Assembly (NCBI GenBank): GCA_947311845.1
Contig: CAMZMU010000012.1
Location: 1,182,031-1,246,030 of the forward strand
Length of the DNA: 64,000 nucleotides
Source: Poa pratensis
Lineage: Eukaryota > Streptophyta > Magnoliopsida > Poales > Poaceae
Reading direction: 5' to 3'
The notes beneath the pieces were generated by a model. The model was not told the DNA's origin and did not search any database. It saw only the letters and a program-made list of their open reading frames with translations. Position 1 is the stretch's first letter; each line of letters begins with the position of its first letter. The position numbers and the translations under genes were made by a program. Of this stretch, positions 1-10,846 are shown piece by piece.

Positions 1-1461
1 TGCTTTTATGTAGGCCTTTATTGTGCGAGTAAGATGAGTCACACTTTACCAAATATGGGCCTCGGGTTAATCTAGAAAGTATTCCCCCGACAGCTAGGTT
101 TATGGTACGTTGAGTTTTAGATTGAGTTTTGAACATTGTGTTCATTGTATGAATCATTCCTCCGGGGACGGTGCTGCCGGTTATCGACTAAAGTGATGAT
201 TGCATGAAGTTTCTCGTGTATTCAAGGATTTATTGTGCCGTGGTTTGAGGCGTGTTGAGGATTTTCATGTTTCCTGATGGATTCGTTCCTCATCTTTAGA
301 TTACGTGGATTTATCCCGTGATTGGAAGGACTTGTTATCTGTTTGAATAGCAGTGAAAGATCGAGCAACACTCTAGGATCATCGCCTTGATCCTTATAAT
401 ATCCATCATGTCAAACCATTATTTGATGCCATGTTAAACAAAAGAGAAAGCAAACCTTGAGACATTGCATCAGAAGAAATAGGTAGAGGAAAGATGAAGA
501 GATACACGAGAGGGGGTTAATGAAAGAGTTGAGAGGGTAACTTGCATGAAAATAAACCAAATTAAAGATGATATATAGAATATGAGAATTTTGGAAGTAA
601 TAATGAAATTATCTGTGAGTTCAACTACTTGACAATGGAGTAGAAAGGATCATAACAACCTTTTGATTATTGGGTTGATGAGATGAATAGGAAACACATA
701 AGAAAGGGGAAGTAGTGCAAAACATGAAAATAATCATGCATCAAGAAAAGTTGGAAATCAATAGGGAAATAAAGCGTACCAAACTCATAAACAACTGAAT
801 TACCTTCCATACTCACATAAAGAATGAGGTGAAAACATGGTGAAATTTAGAAATTTTAAGCTTGGGGACATGGAAAACCCTTAGGGGTCCTTTGATTCAA
901 AGGAATCCCGTAGGAATTTTGATCCATAGAAAATTTTCCTATATACGTCGTTTATAGTTGGAATGGTTTTTCCCCTACTATTGAGGTGAGGAAAGCATTT
1001 TATTGATGAAAATTGTTCTTATGCTAACTTATCAATTATCCACTTAAGTCAGAACTCATGACAAGATTCTACCCAGAGAGACACAAATATAAGAAGTGAT
1101 CCTACTCACTTGGTTAGGTGAGTGGATTTACAACCTAACTAAGTCCTCACGAATACAAATTTGGGTTCTTATTCTCGTAAAAAATGTTTTAGGGGCCTCC
1201 ACAACCACATACCTTAAAATAGAGAAAGGGGTATGAATAAGGGCATTGGCCTATTATGTAAAAGATTTTAATATTGTGGAGAAGAACCCATAACAAGAAA
1301 GCAATTGCTTTTCACTTCCTTCTAAGAAAACGAAAGTGCACATTTACATCGTAGGGAAGTTATATTATGGAGAGGGTTTAGAGAAAATTTTCGTAAAGGA
1401 CAAAGCCAAGTTCCCCATCCATTGCCGCTGAAGCTAAGGAGATTCCTAAAACGTTGGAGTG
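1..1461. other. Intergenic DNA, no gene recognised
   Basis: No reading frame of convincing length or composition is present on either strand. The stretch is AT-rich and resembles decayed transposon DNA. Around 889-945 the sequence reads like one terminus of a MITE (ggggtcctttgattcaaagg), but I could not find the opposite terminus, so no element is called. Confidence 0.5.
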
Positions 1462-1474
1462 ATATTAGAGGGCT

Positions 1475-1840
1475 GAGGAGTGCGCGTGGCGCGTTGGCAT
1501 GCTCAGCAGTGGCTGGCTGCCCACCCGCGCGAGTTCGACTCCCCTGGGGAGCGAATTCCCGGGTGTCTCACGCTCGAGGCACTGTTCAATAGGAACAGTG
1601 TCCGTGGTACTGTTCACTAGCAACAGTATTCCGCATCTTCAATAAGTGTCTCTGGTCTCGCCTGTGAGCTCCATGAGGGAAAAAATCTTGTACCGGGCAG
1701 ACAAGTTGGTTCTAGTTGTAGGTCTAGATTAGGTTCACAGCTAGTGGTGTGAGTGTGGTATGCGTGTGGTGTGCGTGTGTATGGCTGTGTGTCTGATCAG
1801 ATACTATAACTTGTACCCGCTTAAGTGAGACGCAAAAAAA
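1475..1840 (+). mobile_element. tRNA-derived SINE with 13-bp target-site duplication
   Basis: A perfect 13-bp direct repeat ATATTAGAGGGCT flanks the element (1462-1474 and 1841-1853). The head contains pol III promoter-like boxes: an A-box-like TGGCGCGTTGG near 1488 and a B-box GAGTTCGACTC near 1530. The 3' end is a short A-run just before the right repeat. The part after the B box (gggagcgaattcc) is shared with the SINE at 63603-63757. The structure shows retroposition by LINE machinery; membership of the Au-SINE-like group of grasses is inference. Confidence 0.85.
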
Positions 1841-1853
1841 ATATTAGAGGGCT

Positions 1854-2205
1854 TGGATGAATTTTAGAGTTTAAGGAGAAATAGCAATATCTGGAGTAAA
1901 GTACAGAGGTCCGGACTCTAAGATTTTATATATGTATAGTCCAAAGTGGCATCCAGAATGACCTTGAACTCTGGGCTGGGAGGTCTAGATTCTTCCGGGA
2001 CTCTGGGGTTTACCAAGAAAAAAGTATATGACTAGCTCTTTTAGGGAGGGACTTTTCAGATCCATCTAATCCCCAACAACTAAACTAATAGGCTCCAAAT
2101 TATCAAAATTGGTAGAGCTCTTTACCTGTTCCGTAAAGCCTAAACTCCTATATAACTGAATGAGAAGATATAGCGAGCAAAGCCTAGTTCCAAGATATAC
2201 CAGAG
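1854..2205. other. Intergenic DNA between SINE and solo LTR
   Basis: No gene or repeat boundary could be recognised. It continues the sequence interrupted by the SINE. Confidence 0.4.
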
Positions 2206-2473
2206 TGATGTCCACGACACGCTTATATTTTTGTAGACTCTGTTGGGCATCCAAGCGTAGAGGTTTATACGGCATCCAAAATCATACTAAACAAAAACCT
2301 CGTGATTGATGTCTTTTAATATTTTCATATGGCACCCACGATGTGACTTTGGTACTAAGGAAATCATACTAAACAAACATCAAGTTATCTCACAAATCCA
2401 TTATTCAAACCAACATATTTAGAACAAACTCATGAACAATAATGTTCTAATCTATTGTTTATAGAGTCCTCAC

Positions 2474-3373
2474 TGTCGGCGTTCGGAGAACGGGGGTTTC
2501 CCGTACCCCGGCGCGCGCACCCGGGCCGCCGCTATCGACGTCCCAACCGCGGTGAGGCGAAGACAAAAGAAGACCCCGGGGAGGAGCTGCGGGAATGCTT
2601 TGGACCACATCCTTTGGAGAGCCGCCCCGGGAAGGACGCAGTCGTCTAGGGAAGACAGGGACCAGCAATGTGGCGTACGATTCCTGCGTCAGGACCCGGG
2701 AAGGGTTGCTTCACAGGGAAGGAAGGCGCGGCAAATGTTCTCACGCCTTCTGCAGGGTGCTGACGTGACACTGACAAGACCCGGCTCACTGTCTCTTCGG
2801 AGCAGGCGCAGCGCCCGGTGCGATGCCCAGACCTTTGACAAGACAAGACTTACCGTCCCCTCCGTTCCGGCGGGGCGGACGACATGGAGGATAGCGCGGT
2901 TACGCGCTACCACGAAGGTGGCCGACGGGCGCCACCTGGGCTCGGGCGCGACGCGTGCCGCGCCTCGGTGGCGCGCATACGGCGTGACCACTTGTGGTGT
3001 CCCCTTGACATATAAAAGGAGGCCCTAGGTCATTTGAGAGGAGATAAGAAACACCATTGCTAGCTGTCTCCTTGAGCTCTTCACATAGACTCAGGGGCTG
3101 GAAGGACAACACCCCGCGAACTCCTGGACGTGTTCTTCCCCAGCTCACGAGGGTAGTGCAGCTCCGGTAGACATCCCCTTGTAAACCACCACCACCACAA
3201 TACATCCAGACAAGCAGGACGTAGGGTGTTACGCGACAACGCGGCCCGAACCTGGGTAAATCTTCGTGTGCTTGTGTTTGAGCTCGGGAACCGAATCCGG
3301 AGCACCACGCGCCCTCCTACCGAACAAACAGGGGTGCTCAACATCCCCGGTATTCGTGTACCGATAGGCGACA
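2474..3373 (+). repeat. 5' LTR (900 bp) of the 2474-9878 element
   Basis: It is a direct repeat of 7563-8141 plus 9540-9878. It has a TATA-like tatAAAAGG motif near 3010 and many scattered substitutions relative to the 3' LTR, so the insertion is not recent. Confidence 0.9.
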
Positions 3374-3375
3374 TC

Positions 3376-3393
3376 TGGCGCGCCAGGTAGGGG
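3376..3393 (+). other. Primer-binding site candidate
   Basis: TGGCGCGCCAGGTAGGGG starts two bases after the 5' LTR with the TGG expected from the complement of a tRNA CCA end. I did not identify the tRNA. The first ten bases form a perfect palindrome. Confidence 0.6.
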
Positions 3394-3427
3394 CGTCCTT
3401 GTTTCGCCTTCGGAACCCGAAGCCTGC

Positions 3428-4102
3428 ATGGCACCGTACCACGCCACGCTGGGGGCCGAGGGGCGAGCGACCGCTTCTGGGCCCGGTGCAAGGGACACCA
3501 CGCGCGGGTCCAGCGGACTCAACAGCCCCTTTGTCGCCCCACCGGCTGGAACCCTCCTGGTGTTCTCTCCCGAGGGATCGGTGGCGTCGTGGCAGGACTT
3601 GTGCGCGCGGGTCGCACAATCGATCCAGGGCAAGTACCTGCGTCTCGGAACGATCAGCGACCTCAACTCAGTGGTACAGAGGCCTGGCGAGTCCCTTCGG
3701 GGTTCACGCCGCGGTTTCGCCACATCCCGAGCCACATCCCCGACGCTCCTGACGTGGCGGTCATCCTTCCGTCGGAACGTTCGTGATGTCGGGATGCTGG
3801 AGAAGCTCGGGAGTCGCGACGTCTACACCACCTCTGAGTTGTATGCCCTGGCGGACAAGTGCGCCCGGATGGAGGAAGGAAGGCTCTCCGTCTCCTTCCC
3901 GGAAGGTCTCGGTGCGGAGGCCAGTGGACGCATCGAAGAAGCTGCTAAGCGGCGGGATTCCCTGCGAGGCTCTGCTGGCGGATCCATCCATCCAGTCGAG
4001 ATATTGGGAATACCCATCGGCGAGGGAAGGAGGCGTGCGAGGGAAGCACCCGTGCCGTGGTGCCCCGTGCACGACACCGGGGTCCACGACATCCACGAGT
4101 GA
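3428..4102 (+). pseudogene. Degenerate gag-like ORF of Ty3-type element
   Basis: An open frame of 224 codons follows the primer-binding site. Its middle reads like gypsy-type gag: FRRNVRDVGMLEKL, then TTSELYALADKCARMEEGR. Between about 3690 and 3775 the gag-like peptide (PRFRHIPSHIPDAPDVAVI) continues in another frame, so two compensating frameshifts have scrambled roughly 30 residues. No zinc knuckle or protease follows. The ORF is therefore a truncated structural-protein relic; function is inferred only from position and these short motifs. Confidence 0.6.
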
Positions 4103-5476
4103 TGCGCAATACGCGACCTCGCCAACCTCAGAAGGAAGTACCGGGCGGAGGCGGGAAGTTCCGGCCAAACGGCGCTGTGGCACGCATGTGACTAGCCCGG
4201 GCACTACGCCAGGAACTGCCCCACCCGCGCGACCACCGAAGGACTAGCCGCAAGAGGCGGCACGAGCAGAGCGCGGGGGCTGGGAGGCCCTGCCAAGAAA
4301 TCAAGGGGCTACTGAGCTCGGGGACGAGGAGCATCCCCGGGGTGAAATGCCCCAGCTGCAAGCTGCGGCAGGGCCAGGAGGCGCTGGCCCCGACAAGTCT
4401 TGCCGGAGTCGCCCTTGAAGGCCGAAGAAGGGCATACCCGAGTGTAGCCCGTTGTATCCTTTGGAAAGTCAATTCTCCTTAACGTTGAATAAACTGTGCT
4501 TGTCTTTGTTTGTGTATCACCCCTCGAGACAAAAAGAGGCTTCATCGCCTAAGAACAGGACTAAGATGAACCCAACACGCGGATTGGGCATCGAAAGTGC
4601 TAACGGGACGACCCGCACCTAGGTTCAGGGGACATAGGAGCCTCGTGGAAGCAGGGGTGGAGGATGGAGGGAGAATCTCGTGAGTATGGCAGCTTGGGGC
4701 TACTCGGTCGTGCCCGCCGAGGTGCTCGGGAACCCTGGCGGTTCCCGGGGACAGCAGAGTACAAGCCGAATTACAGCAAACAGCTAAGTTTTTCTGCCAG
4801 TACTTAGTTCCCATCCGCATTGAGAAAAGGAAACTTGTATCTTCCCTTGGGAAAGGGACTAGTTTTTAGCGGCAAACCTGAGTGTAGAAGGGGCGTCCTG
4901 CGGGGAACAACCGTCCTCGGAGATTTGCTTGGGTCCAGCCCCGGGGATCTTCCACCGGGACAACTCCCCAATGGACGGAGTGACCTTTGGGCGGGGACAC
5001 AACCCGGGGGCGGGCAGCTGGACCAGGACCAGCGCTCTTCCGGGCTCTGTGCAGGCGCACAAGGGTACCCCCAGAACACAGGGACAACCGCGCCAATAAG
5101 GACTAGTACTTTAACCAGGGAAAGATGCAAGGAACAAAGCTCAAAAAGTACACGCATAAGAGGGAATGATTGAGACGGATGCGAAACCTATCTGGAACAA
5201 CAACTGTTTATTACACAGAGCTACATGAATGGGAGCGGGAGCAAGGGATCGCGGCACGCGGGACTCAGCTCCTCTGTAGCCTCGTCCTCACCTGCTTGAC
5301 AACGGAGGCAACAGCGCGCTACGCCACTTCGCGGTCTTCCTCCTGGTCGAACTCCTCGAATAGAAGCTCGAACGGGAAGAGGGGCGCCAGATAGTGAACC
5401 CGGGGAAGGATCACGCTGGCCACCTGAGCGCCAGCTTCAACGCCTTCTACCCGGAGGCGGCGCGTCACTACCTCCT

Positions 5477-7445
5477 TCAGAAGCTCAATCTTCCCCACCA
5501 TGTTGGCAAAGAACAGGGGAGGCTGACGATGTCGGTGCCGTCGGTCTGCCCCGGGGGAAGATCGACCGCGGCCATTGCACCTTGAGCCCGGGCGGCGAGG
5601 CGTCGGAGGCTAACGGCCTCCACCTTGGTCCGCAGATCAGCCTTGCGGAGCTGCTCGACGGCATCGTGGACGCTGAGCTTGTTCCTCTCGTTAATCCTCC
5701 GCAGACGCTCGAGGCGACGATCACGGTCATTCACCCCCGACATAGCTTCGTCGAGCTGCTGCTGCAGCCCGGCGAGTTGGGCATGTGCATCCCGGAGCTG
5801 GCGCTGGAGTCCCTCCTCGCGGACTGCCGCCGCCCGGTAAGCCTCACACTCCCTTGCGCTGGCGCCATCGACATCGTTGCGGAGCCCCTCAATCGTCAGC
5901 TGGAACTCGTGGAGGGAGTCAGCTTGTTCACGGATCCACGCGTCCGCGTTTGCGAGGGCTAGGTGGTGGGCGTCCGCCATGGCGATCCCCTCGCGCTCAA
6001 GGGCGGCGAGCTCAAGGGTATGGGCCTCTTGTTGGACAGCAGCTAGCTGTTGCGCCGACCCTGAGCTCCCGGGTTGGCTGTTCTCGGCTCGCTTCGCGGC
6101 GGCAAGGGCAGCCACCAGGACCTTCTGCAAGTTGGCCTTGATGGCCGAGGCTTCCTCCGCGGCGTGCACCGTCGTGGCGAGGGTGGCCTCCGTCTCGGCT
6201 TGGGTGGCGGCAAGTTGGTGCTCCCGAGCATAGTTTTAAAAACCGGACCGGCGATCGAACCGACGAGGGTCTCGGTTCACGGTTCACCGGTTAAACCGCC
6301 GGTTCGTTCGGTTCACTTGCCGGTTTTTAAAAAATGGAATTGCAAATAAATATTAATAATCTGTTAAAGAAACGAGTGTATTTAATCAATACGTGTAATA
6401 GTCTAACAAGAACTTGCCACGAACCAGGTGGCTAGCACAGATGTACTGTACGCGCGTGCTGCTGGAGGTCGCATGGTCGAATCCCGCCCCACGCAAAATA
6501 TTTTTCTCGCGCAGAAGGAATAATCCGGTCGGACCGGCGGTCTGTTAGGCGCCGGTTTTCATCCAAACCGCTGGTTTGACCGCGGTTCAGCCGGTTTTTT
6601 CTGGTTCGCCTGCGCGGACGGTCCAGTGCACTTAACAGACCGGGGAGAGCTCTGGTTCCGGTTTTTTAAACTATGCTCCCGGGCTAGGACGGACGCCACA
6701 CGCTCCTCGAGGACGCGGCGGCTTTCCTCGATCTCCGCGTGTTGGAGAAGGAGAAATTCCCTGGTGCGCTCATTCTCCTCCTTGGCGTGGGCAGCCGCGT
6801 CCGCCACCAGCTGCTGGTGCTGCTCCACGCCGTCCAGCACGCTGTGAGCCGAGGTGAAGACCGAGGCGTCCAGGATCATGCCGGTGGCGGGAACCACCCC
6901 CAGCACGCGCAGAGGACCAAGGAAGAAGGGCCAGCGGGGTCCAGGGAGCTTTTCGCGACATGAGAAGGGAGTGCGGTCATCGCCGCCTCACCGCCGCGGG
7001 AAGGAGAAGACAACTCCGTGTCCACCTCCATGGGGTCCAGGGCCTTCCGGTGGGTCCTCGACGAGGAGTGCCTCTCGAACCGAAGGGCACCCCCCGTGTC
7101 GCTGTCATCGGAGCCCGACTCCACCGTTACCACGTCACGGGGGAGAGGAGCCGGCACTGGACCTGAGACGAGAAAGGACGGAGTCAGCAACGAAGGAACC
7201 CAGAAAGGAAGACACCGACCTGCGGGAAAGGCGGTTGGTGGGGGCGTACCTAGGGCCGTGGCCGCCTCTGGAGGGACGGCGCCAGGCCCGGGGGCCCCCG
7301 CTACTGGAGACGGTGCCGACATACCAATTCTCAGCCTAAGGGCCTCATCGGCGAAGGGCTTCTTGGGCGGAGGAGCAAGGCCCCCCGACTCGTCGCGGAT
7401 CCTCTTCGAAGAAGAGGCCGGGGGCTGCAGCAGGCGTAGACGCAT
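5477..7445 (-). pseudogene. Antisense coiled-coil ORF inside Ty3-type element, interrupted by MITE
   Basis: Read on the minus strand, an ORF from 7445 carries a proline-rich start, then ESGSDDSDTGG and PMEVDTELSSPSRGGEA. It shifts frame near 6906 and continues as an alanine/glutamate-rich coiled coil (EERVASVLARE). It is cut by the hAT MITE at 6229-6675 and resumes to 5477 with heptad-like ALEREG..LQRQLRDAHAQLAGLQQQLDEA. A minus-strand AATAAA lies at 5207-5212, a plausible polyadenylation signal. Antisense ORFs between the coding region and 3' LTR are known in some plant Ty3 elements (for example maize Grande). Function is unknown. The copy is broken by at least one frameshift and the MITE. 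Confidence 0.6.
6229..6675. mobile_element. hAT-type MITE (447 bp)
   Basis: Terminal inverted repeats CATAGTTTTAAAAACCGG and CCGGTTTTTTAAACTATG enclose the insertion, and 8-bp flanks CTCCCGAG (6221-6228) and CTCCCGGG (6676-6683) differ at one base. The 8-bp duplication and CA..TG ends fit hAT superfamily MITEs. Subterminal regions contain many ccggtt/aaccgg motifs. It splits the antisense ORF. No transposase is encoded. Confidence 0.85.
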
Positions 7446-8141
7446 TCAGGACCAAGGATGACGTCACGGCGGCTGTCGCATTTCGCGGCCCGAGAACACG
7501 CGCTGATGGACGTCCCCGGGCATGAACCGGCCACCCTCCGCCCGAGGACACCCGGGGGCTACTGTCGGCGTTCGGAGAACGGGGGTTCCCCGTACCCCGG
7601 GCGCGCGCACCCGGGCGCCGCCATCGACGTCCCAACCGCGGTGAGACGAAGACAAAAGAAGACCCCGGGGAGGAGCTGCGGGAATGCTTTGGACCACATC
7701 CTTCGGAGAGCCGCCCCGGGAAGGATGCAGTCGTCTCGGGAAGACAGGGACCAGCAACGTGGCGTACGATTCCTGCGTCACGACCCGGCAAGGGTTGCTT
7801 CGCAGGGAAGGAAGGCGCGGCAGACGTCAAGGACAAGACCACTCACGCCCTCTGTAGGGTGCAGGCGTGACACCGACAATACCCGGCTCGCTGTATCTTC
7901 GGAGCAGGCGCAGTGCCCGGCGCGATGCCCGGACCTTTGACAAGACAAGACTTACCGTCCCCTCCGTTCTGGCGAGGCAGACAGCATGGAGGACAGCGCG
8001 GTGACGCGCTGCACGAAGGCGGCCGACGGGCGCCACCTGTGCTCGGGCGCGACGCGTCCCCTGCCTAGGTGGCGCACATACGGCGTGACCACTTGTGGTG
8101 TCCCCTTGACATATAAATGGAGGCCCTAGGTCATTTGAGAG

Positions 8142-9539
8142 TGATGTCTACGCACGCTTCTATTCTTGTAGACAGTGTTGGGCCTCCAAGTGCAGAGGTT
8201 TGTAGAACAACAGCAAGTTTCCCTTAAGTGAATAACTCAAGGTATATCGAACTCAGGGAGGTAGAGGTCAAAGATATCCCTCTCAAGCAACCCTGCAATT
8301 AAGATACAAGAAGTCTCTTGTGTCCCCAACACACCCAATACACTTGTCAGGTGTATAGGTGCACTAGTTCGGCGAAGAGATATTAAAATACAAGTGATAT
8401 GGATGATTATAAGTGGTAATTGCAATCTGAAATAAAAATGGCAGCGAGCAAACATGTAGCGGAACTGGTTGTAAACGGTGTTTCAATGCTTGGAAACAAG
8501 GCCGAGGGATCATACTTTCACTAGTGGACACTCTCAACAATAATAATATAATTGAATACATAGATACTTCCTCTTCACTCTGCTACCCCGAACTATTCTC
8601 CCGTTGGATAACGAACACCAATCCACTGCGTAGGGCTGTAAAAGCACGCCTCAAGTCTGTATTCCACCTCTGGGGCACCCCATGCTGTCACTATGAGCGC
8701 CCCAAATTAGTACTAAACAAACGCCACAATATCATAGAGACATCCAACACAAAGAACAACTCATGGCAAGTATTCGCATAAACTTTACTCCGGAGTTTAC
8801 ATTAATAAAACCACTTGAGTAGCATATTCATAAGATTAAGAAGAGTAACATCTATGGATTCAACTAGATTACAAAGCTCATGATCACATAAAGATCACAC
8901 CATGGGAGAGAGAGATAAACCACATAGCTACCGTACGAGCCCTCAACCCCGAGGGAAACTACTCCCTCCTCATCATGGGAGGCAGCAACGGCGATGATGG
9001 AGGCGGTGGCGTCGATGAAGATGGCTCCGGGGGCACTTCCCCGTCCCGATAGGGTGCCGGAGCAGAGACTTTTGTCCCCCGAATTAGGGTTTTTGGTGGC
9101 GGCGGTGCTACGGAGCTTTTCTGGAGAAATCGTCCTCGCATTTAGGGTTTTTCAGACGGGAGGAATAAATAGGCGAAAGGGCGGCGTCAGCGGGCACCCG
9201 AGGGGCCCACACCACCCCTCGGCGCGACAGCACTGTAGCTGGCGCCGAGCCCTGGTGTGGCCGCCTCGTGGCTCAGCTCCGTCTCCCCTTTGGACTCCGT
9301 GGACGTGTCGGTGAAATAGGGACCTCCGTTGATTTTCGTCCAATTCCGAGAATATTTTCTTAATAGCTTTTCTGAAATACAAAAACAGCAGAAAACAGGA
9401 ACTGGCACTGTGGCATCTTGTTAATAGGTTAGTCCCAGAAAATGTATAAAAATGATATGAGGTGTATATAAAACATGTAACAATTGGTATAATATCAGCA
9501 TGGAACATCAAAAATTATAGATACGTTTGAGACGTATCA
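8142..9539 (-). mobile_element. Solo LTR (1398 bp) with GAGAG target-site duplication
   Basis: On the plus strand it runs from TGATGTCTACG to GAGACGTATCA, with perfect GAGAG repeats at 8137-8141 and 9540-9544. In minus orientation it starts TGATACGTCTC, like the LTRs of the element at 45265-53526, with which it shares about 200 bp at that end. A minus-strand TATA-like CTATTTATTCC lies near 9165-9175. No internal region or partner LTR exists, so it arose by LTR-LTR recombination. Confidence 0.9.
9207..9262. repeat. Promoter-proximal inverted repeat in solo LTR
   Basis: Left arm segments CCACACCA, CTCGGCGC and CAG are mirrored by CTG, GCGCCGAG and TGGTGTGG around a short loop. In LTR orientation the hairpin lies some tens of bases upstream of the TATA-like box. 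An equivalent hairpin with different sequence occupies the same place in the LTRs at 45265 and 51898. Confidence 0.8.
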
Positions 9540-10846
9540 GAGAGGAGAGAAGAAACACCATTGCTAGCTGTCTCCTTGAGCTCTTCACTTAGACTCGGGG
9601 GCTGGAAGGACAACACCCCGGAAACTCCTGGAAGTGTTCTTCCCCAACTCACGAGGGTAGTGCAGCTCAGGTAGACATCCCCTTGAAAACCACTACCACC
9701 ACAATATATCTAGACAAGCAGGACATAGGGTGTTACGCGGCAACACGGCCCGAACCTGGGTAAATCTTCGTGTGCTTGTGTTTGAGCTCGGGAACCGAAT
9801 CCGGAGCGCCTCGCGCCCTCCTACCGAACAAACAGGGGGTGCTCAGCATCCCCGGTGTCCGCGTACCGATACGCGACACTCACTGTAGCAACAATCATAT
9901 CCATTACATAAAGAAATAGAAGGGGAAAGATCATATGATTCAAACTACATTAACAAAGCTCATGATCACAGTAAAGATCACGTTGTTAGAGAGAGATAAC
10001 CACATAGCTACTAGTACAAGCCCTTAGCCCCGAGGAGGACTGCTCACACATTACCGTGGTGAGAAAGAGAGTGTTGTTGATGGAGAGGTGCAGCCCCGAA
10101 AAGATGGAGGCGGCGGCAGCCCTTTGGCCCCTCTTCTTTCTTGGCCTTGGTGCTGATATGGAGGAGCCTTCCCCCTCTTGGCGGCTGTCAAGGAAGACAA
10201 ATTCATGATAATGGGTGGCTTCCGCAAAATTTAGGGTTTTCTCTCTTTATATATGTCAAGGCAATACTCCTTTACCCTCTGATGGATGCTCATTTGATCC
10301 AAGGGCGGTTGGGCACCTCTATTACCTTTTTAAGGTCTCCTCTCATCCCACGGGAGTTAATAGGGCTGAGTTTTGGGCGAATCTATCAAGTTTGGTAAGA
10401 GTTTGAATGAACCCCGTTGCCAACTTTTAGAATACCGTAATCAGATCTGGGACTCCGGAAAATCGGGTTCACCGGTCGTGTCCGTACTCCATTTTTGACG
10501 AATGTTTACTACATATATATCCTCGTGAAATTCTCTACAGCTTTGTAGGCAGACTTTTTTCCATTTAACGTTGCTTTTGGGGCGTATAGTGACGATATCT
10601 AAAATCTGTTGGGGGAGACAGATTTCTGCAGGAAGTCAAGATTTCATCCCAACAAAGTTATTTTTTGCGTTTTTGCTATTTCCAAGTAATTTCTACACAT
10701 CCAAGTGTACAACAAGAACTTGTGCATTTTTGCATTTATTAATATGTTAGTCCAATAAAATGATATAAAACCATAGTAAAACATGCAACAATGATATAAA
10801 AGTTGCATGAACAATCAAAAATTATAAATACATTTTGGACATATCA

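Larger units (their letters stand above)
2474..9878 (+). mobile_element. Non-autonomous Ty3-type LTR retrotransposon with antisense ORF
   Basis: The two LTRs begin TGTCGGCGTTCGG and end GCGACA, and a perfect 5-bp duplication CTCAC lies outside them (2469-2473, 9879-9883). A primer-binding-site candidate follows the left LTR, which fixes plus orientation. The internal region (3374-7562, 4.2 kb) contains a decayed gag-like segment and a minus-strand coiled-coil ORF, but no reverse transcriptase, RNase H or integrase motif, so the element would depend on proteins from elsewhere. A hAT MITE (6229-6675) and a solo LTR (8142-9539) inserted into it later. The stretch 4103-5470 shows no recognisable coding sequence. 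Confidence 0.9.
7563..9878 (+). repeat. 3' LTR of the 2474-9878 element, split by a solo LTR
   Basis: Segments 7563-8141 and 9540-9878 match the 5' LTR in order. The gap is exactly the solo LTR plus its GAGAG duplication. A G-rich run ending at 7562 (cccgggggctac) is the candidate polypurine tract, though it is pyrimidine-interrupted. Confidence 0.88.
2206..10846 (-). mobile_element. Solo LTR split by a nested retrotransposon (2206-2473 plus 9879-10846)
   Basis: The left piece begins TGATGTCCACG and the right piece ends ATTTTGGACATATCA, giving TG..CA termini for an LTR of about 1.24 kb once the nested element 2474-9878 is removed. Its left edge resembles the left edge of the solo LTR at 8142 (both read tgttgggc, then tccaag, then gcagaggttt), so both belong to related gypsy-type LTR families lying in minus orientation. 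Candidate 5-bp flanks (CAGAG left, ATGAG right) match at only three of five positions, consistent with age. No internal coding region or second LTR was found. Confidence 0.65.

Noticed and set aside
889..960. MITE terminus near 889
   Set aside because: Looks like one end of a common grass MITE, but no inverted partner or target duplication was found within 1 kb.
1488..1545. Apparent tRNA gene
   Set aside because: A and B boxes are present, but the element has a poly(A) tail and 13-bp duplications; it is a SINE. The same reasoning applies at 19443-19737 and 63603-63757.
3399..4247. Multiple overlapping ORFs in the 2474-9878 interior
   Set aside because: GC-rich retroelement DNA opens several frames; only the gag-like frame has recognisable motifs.
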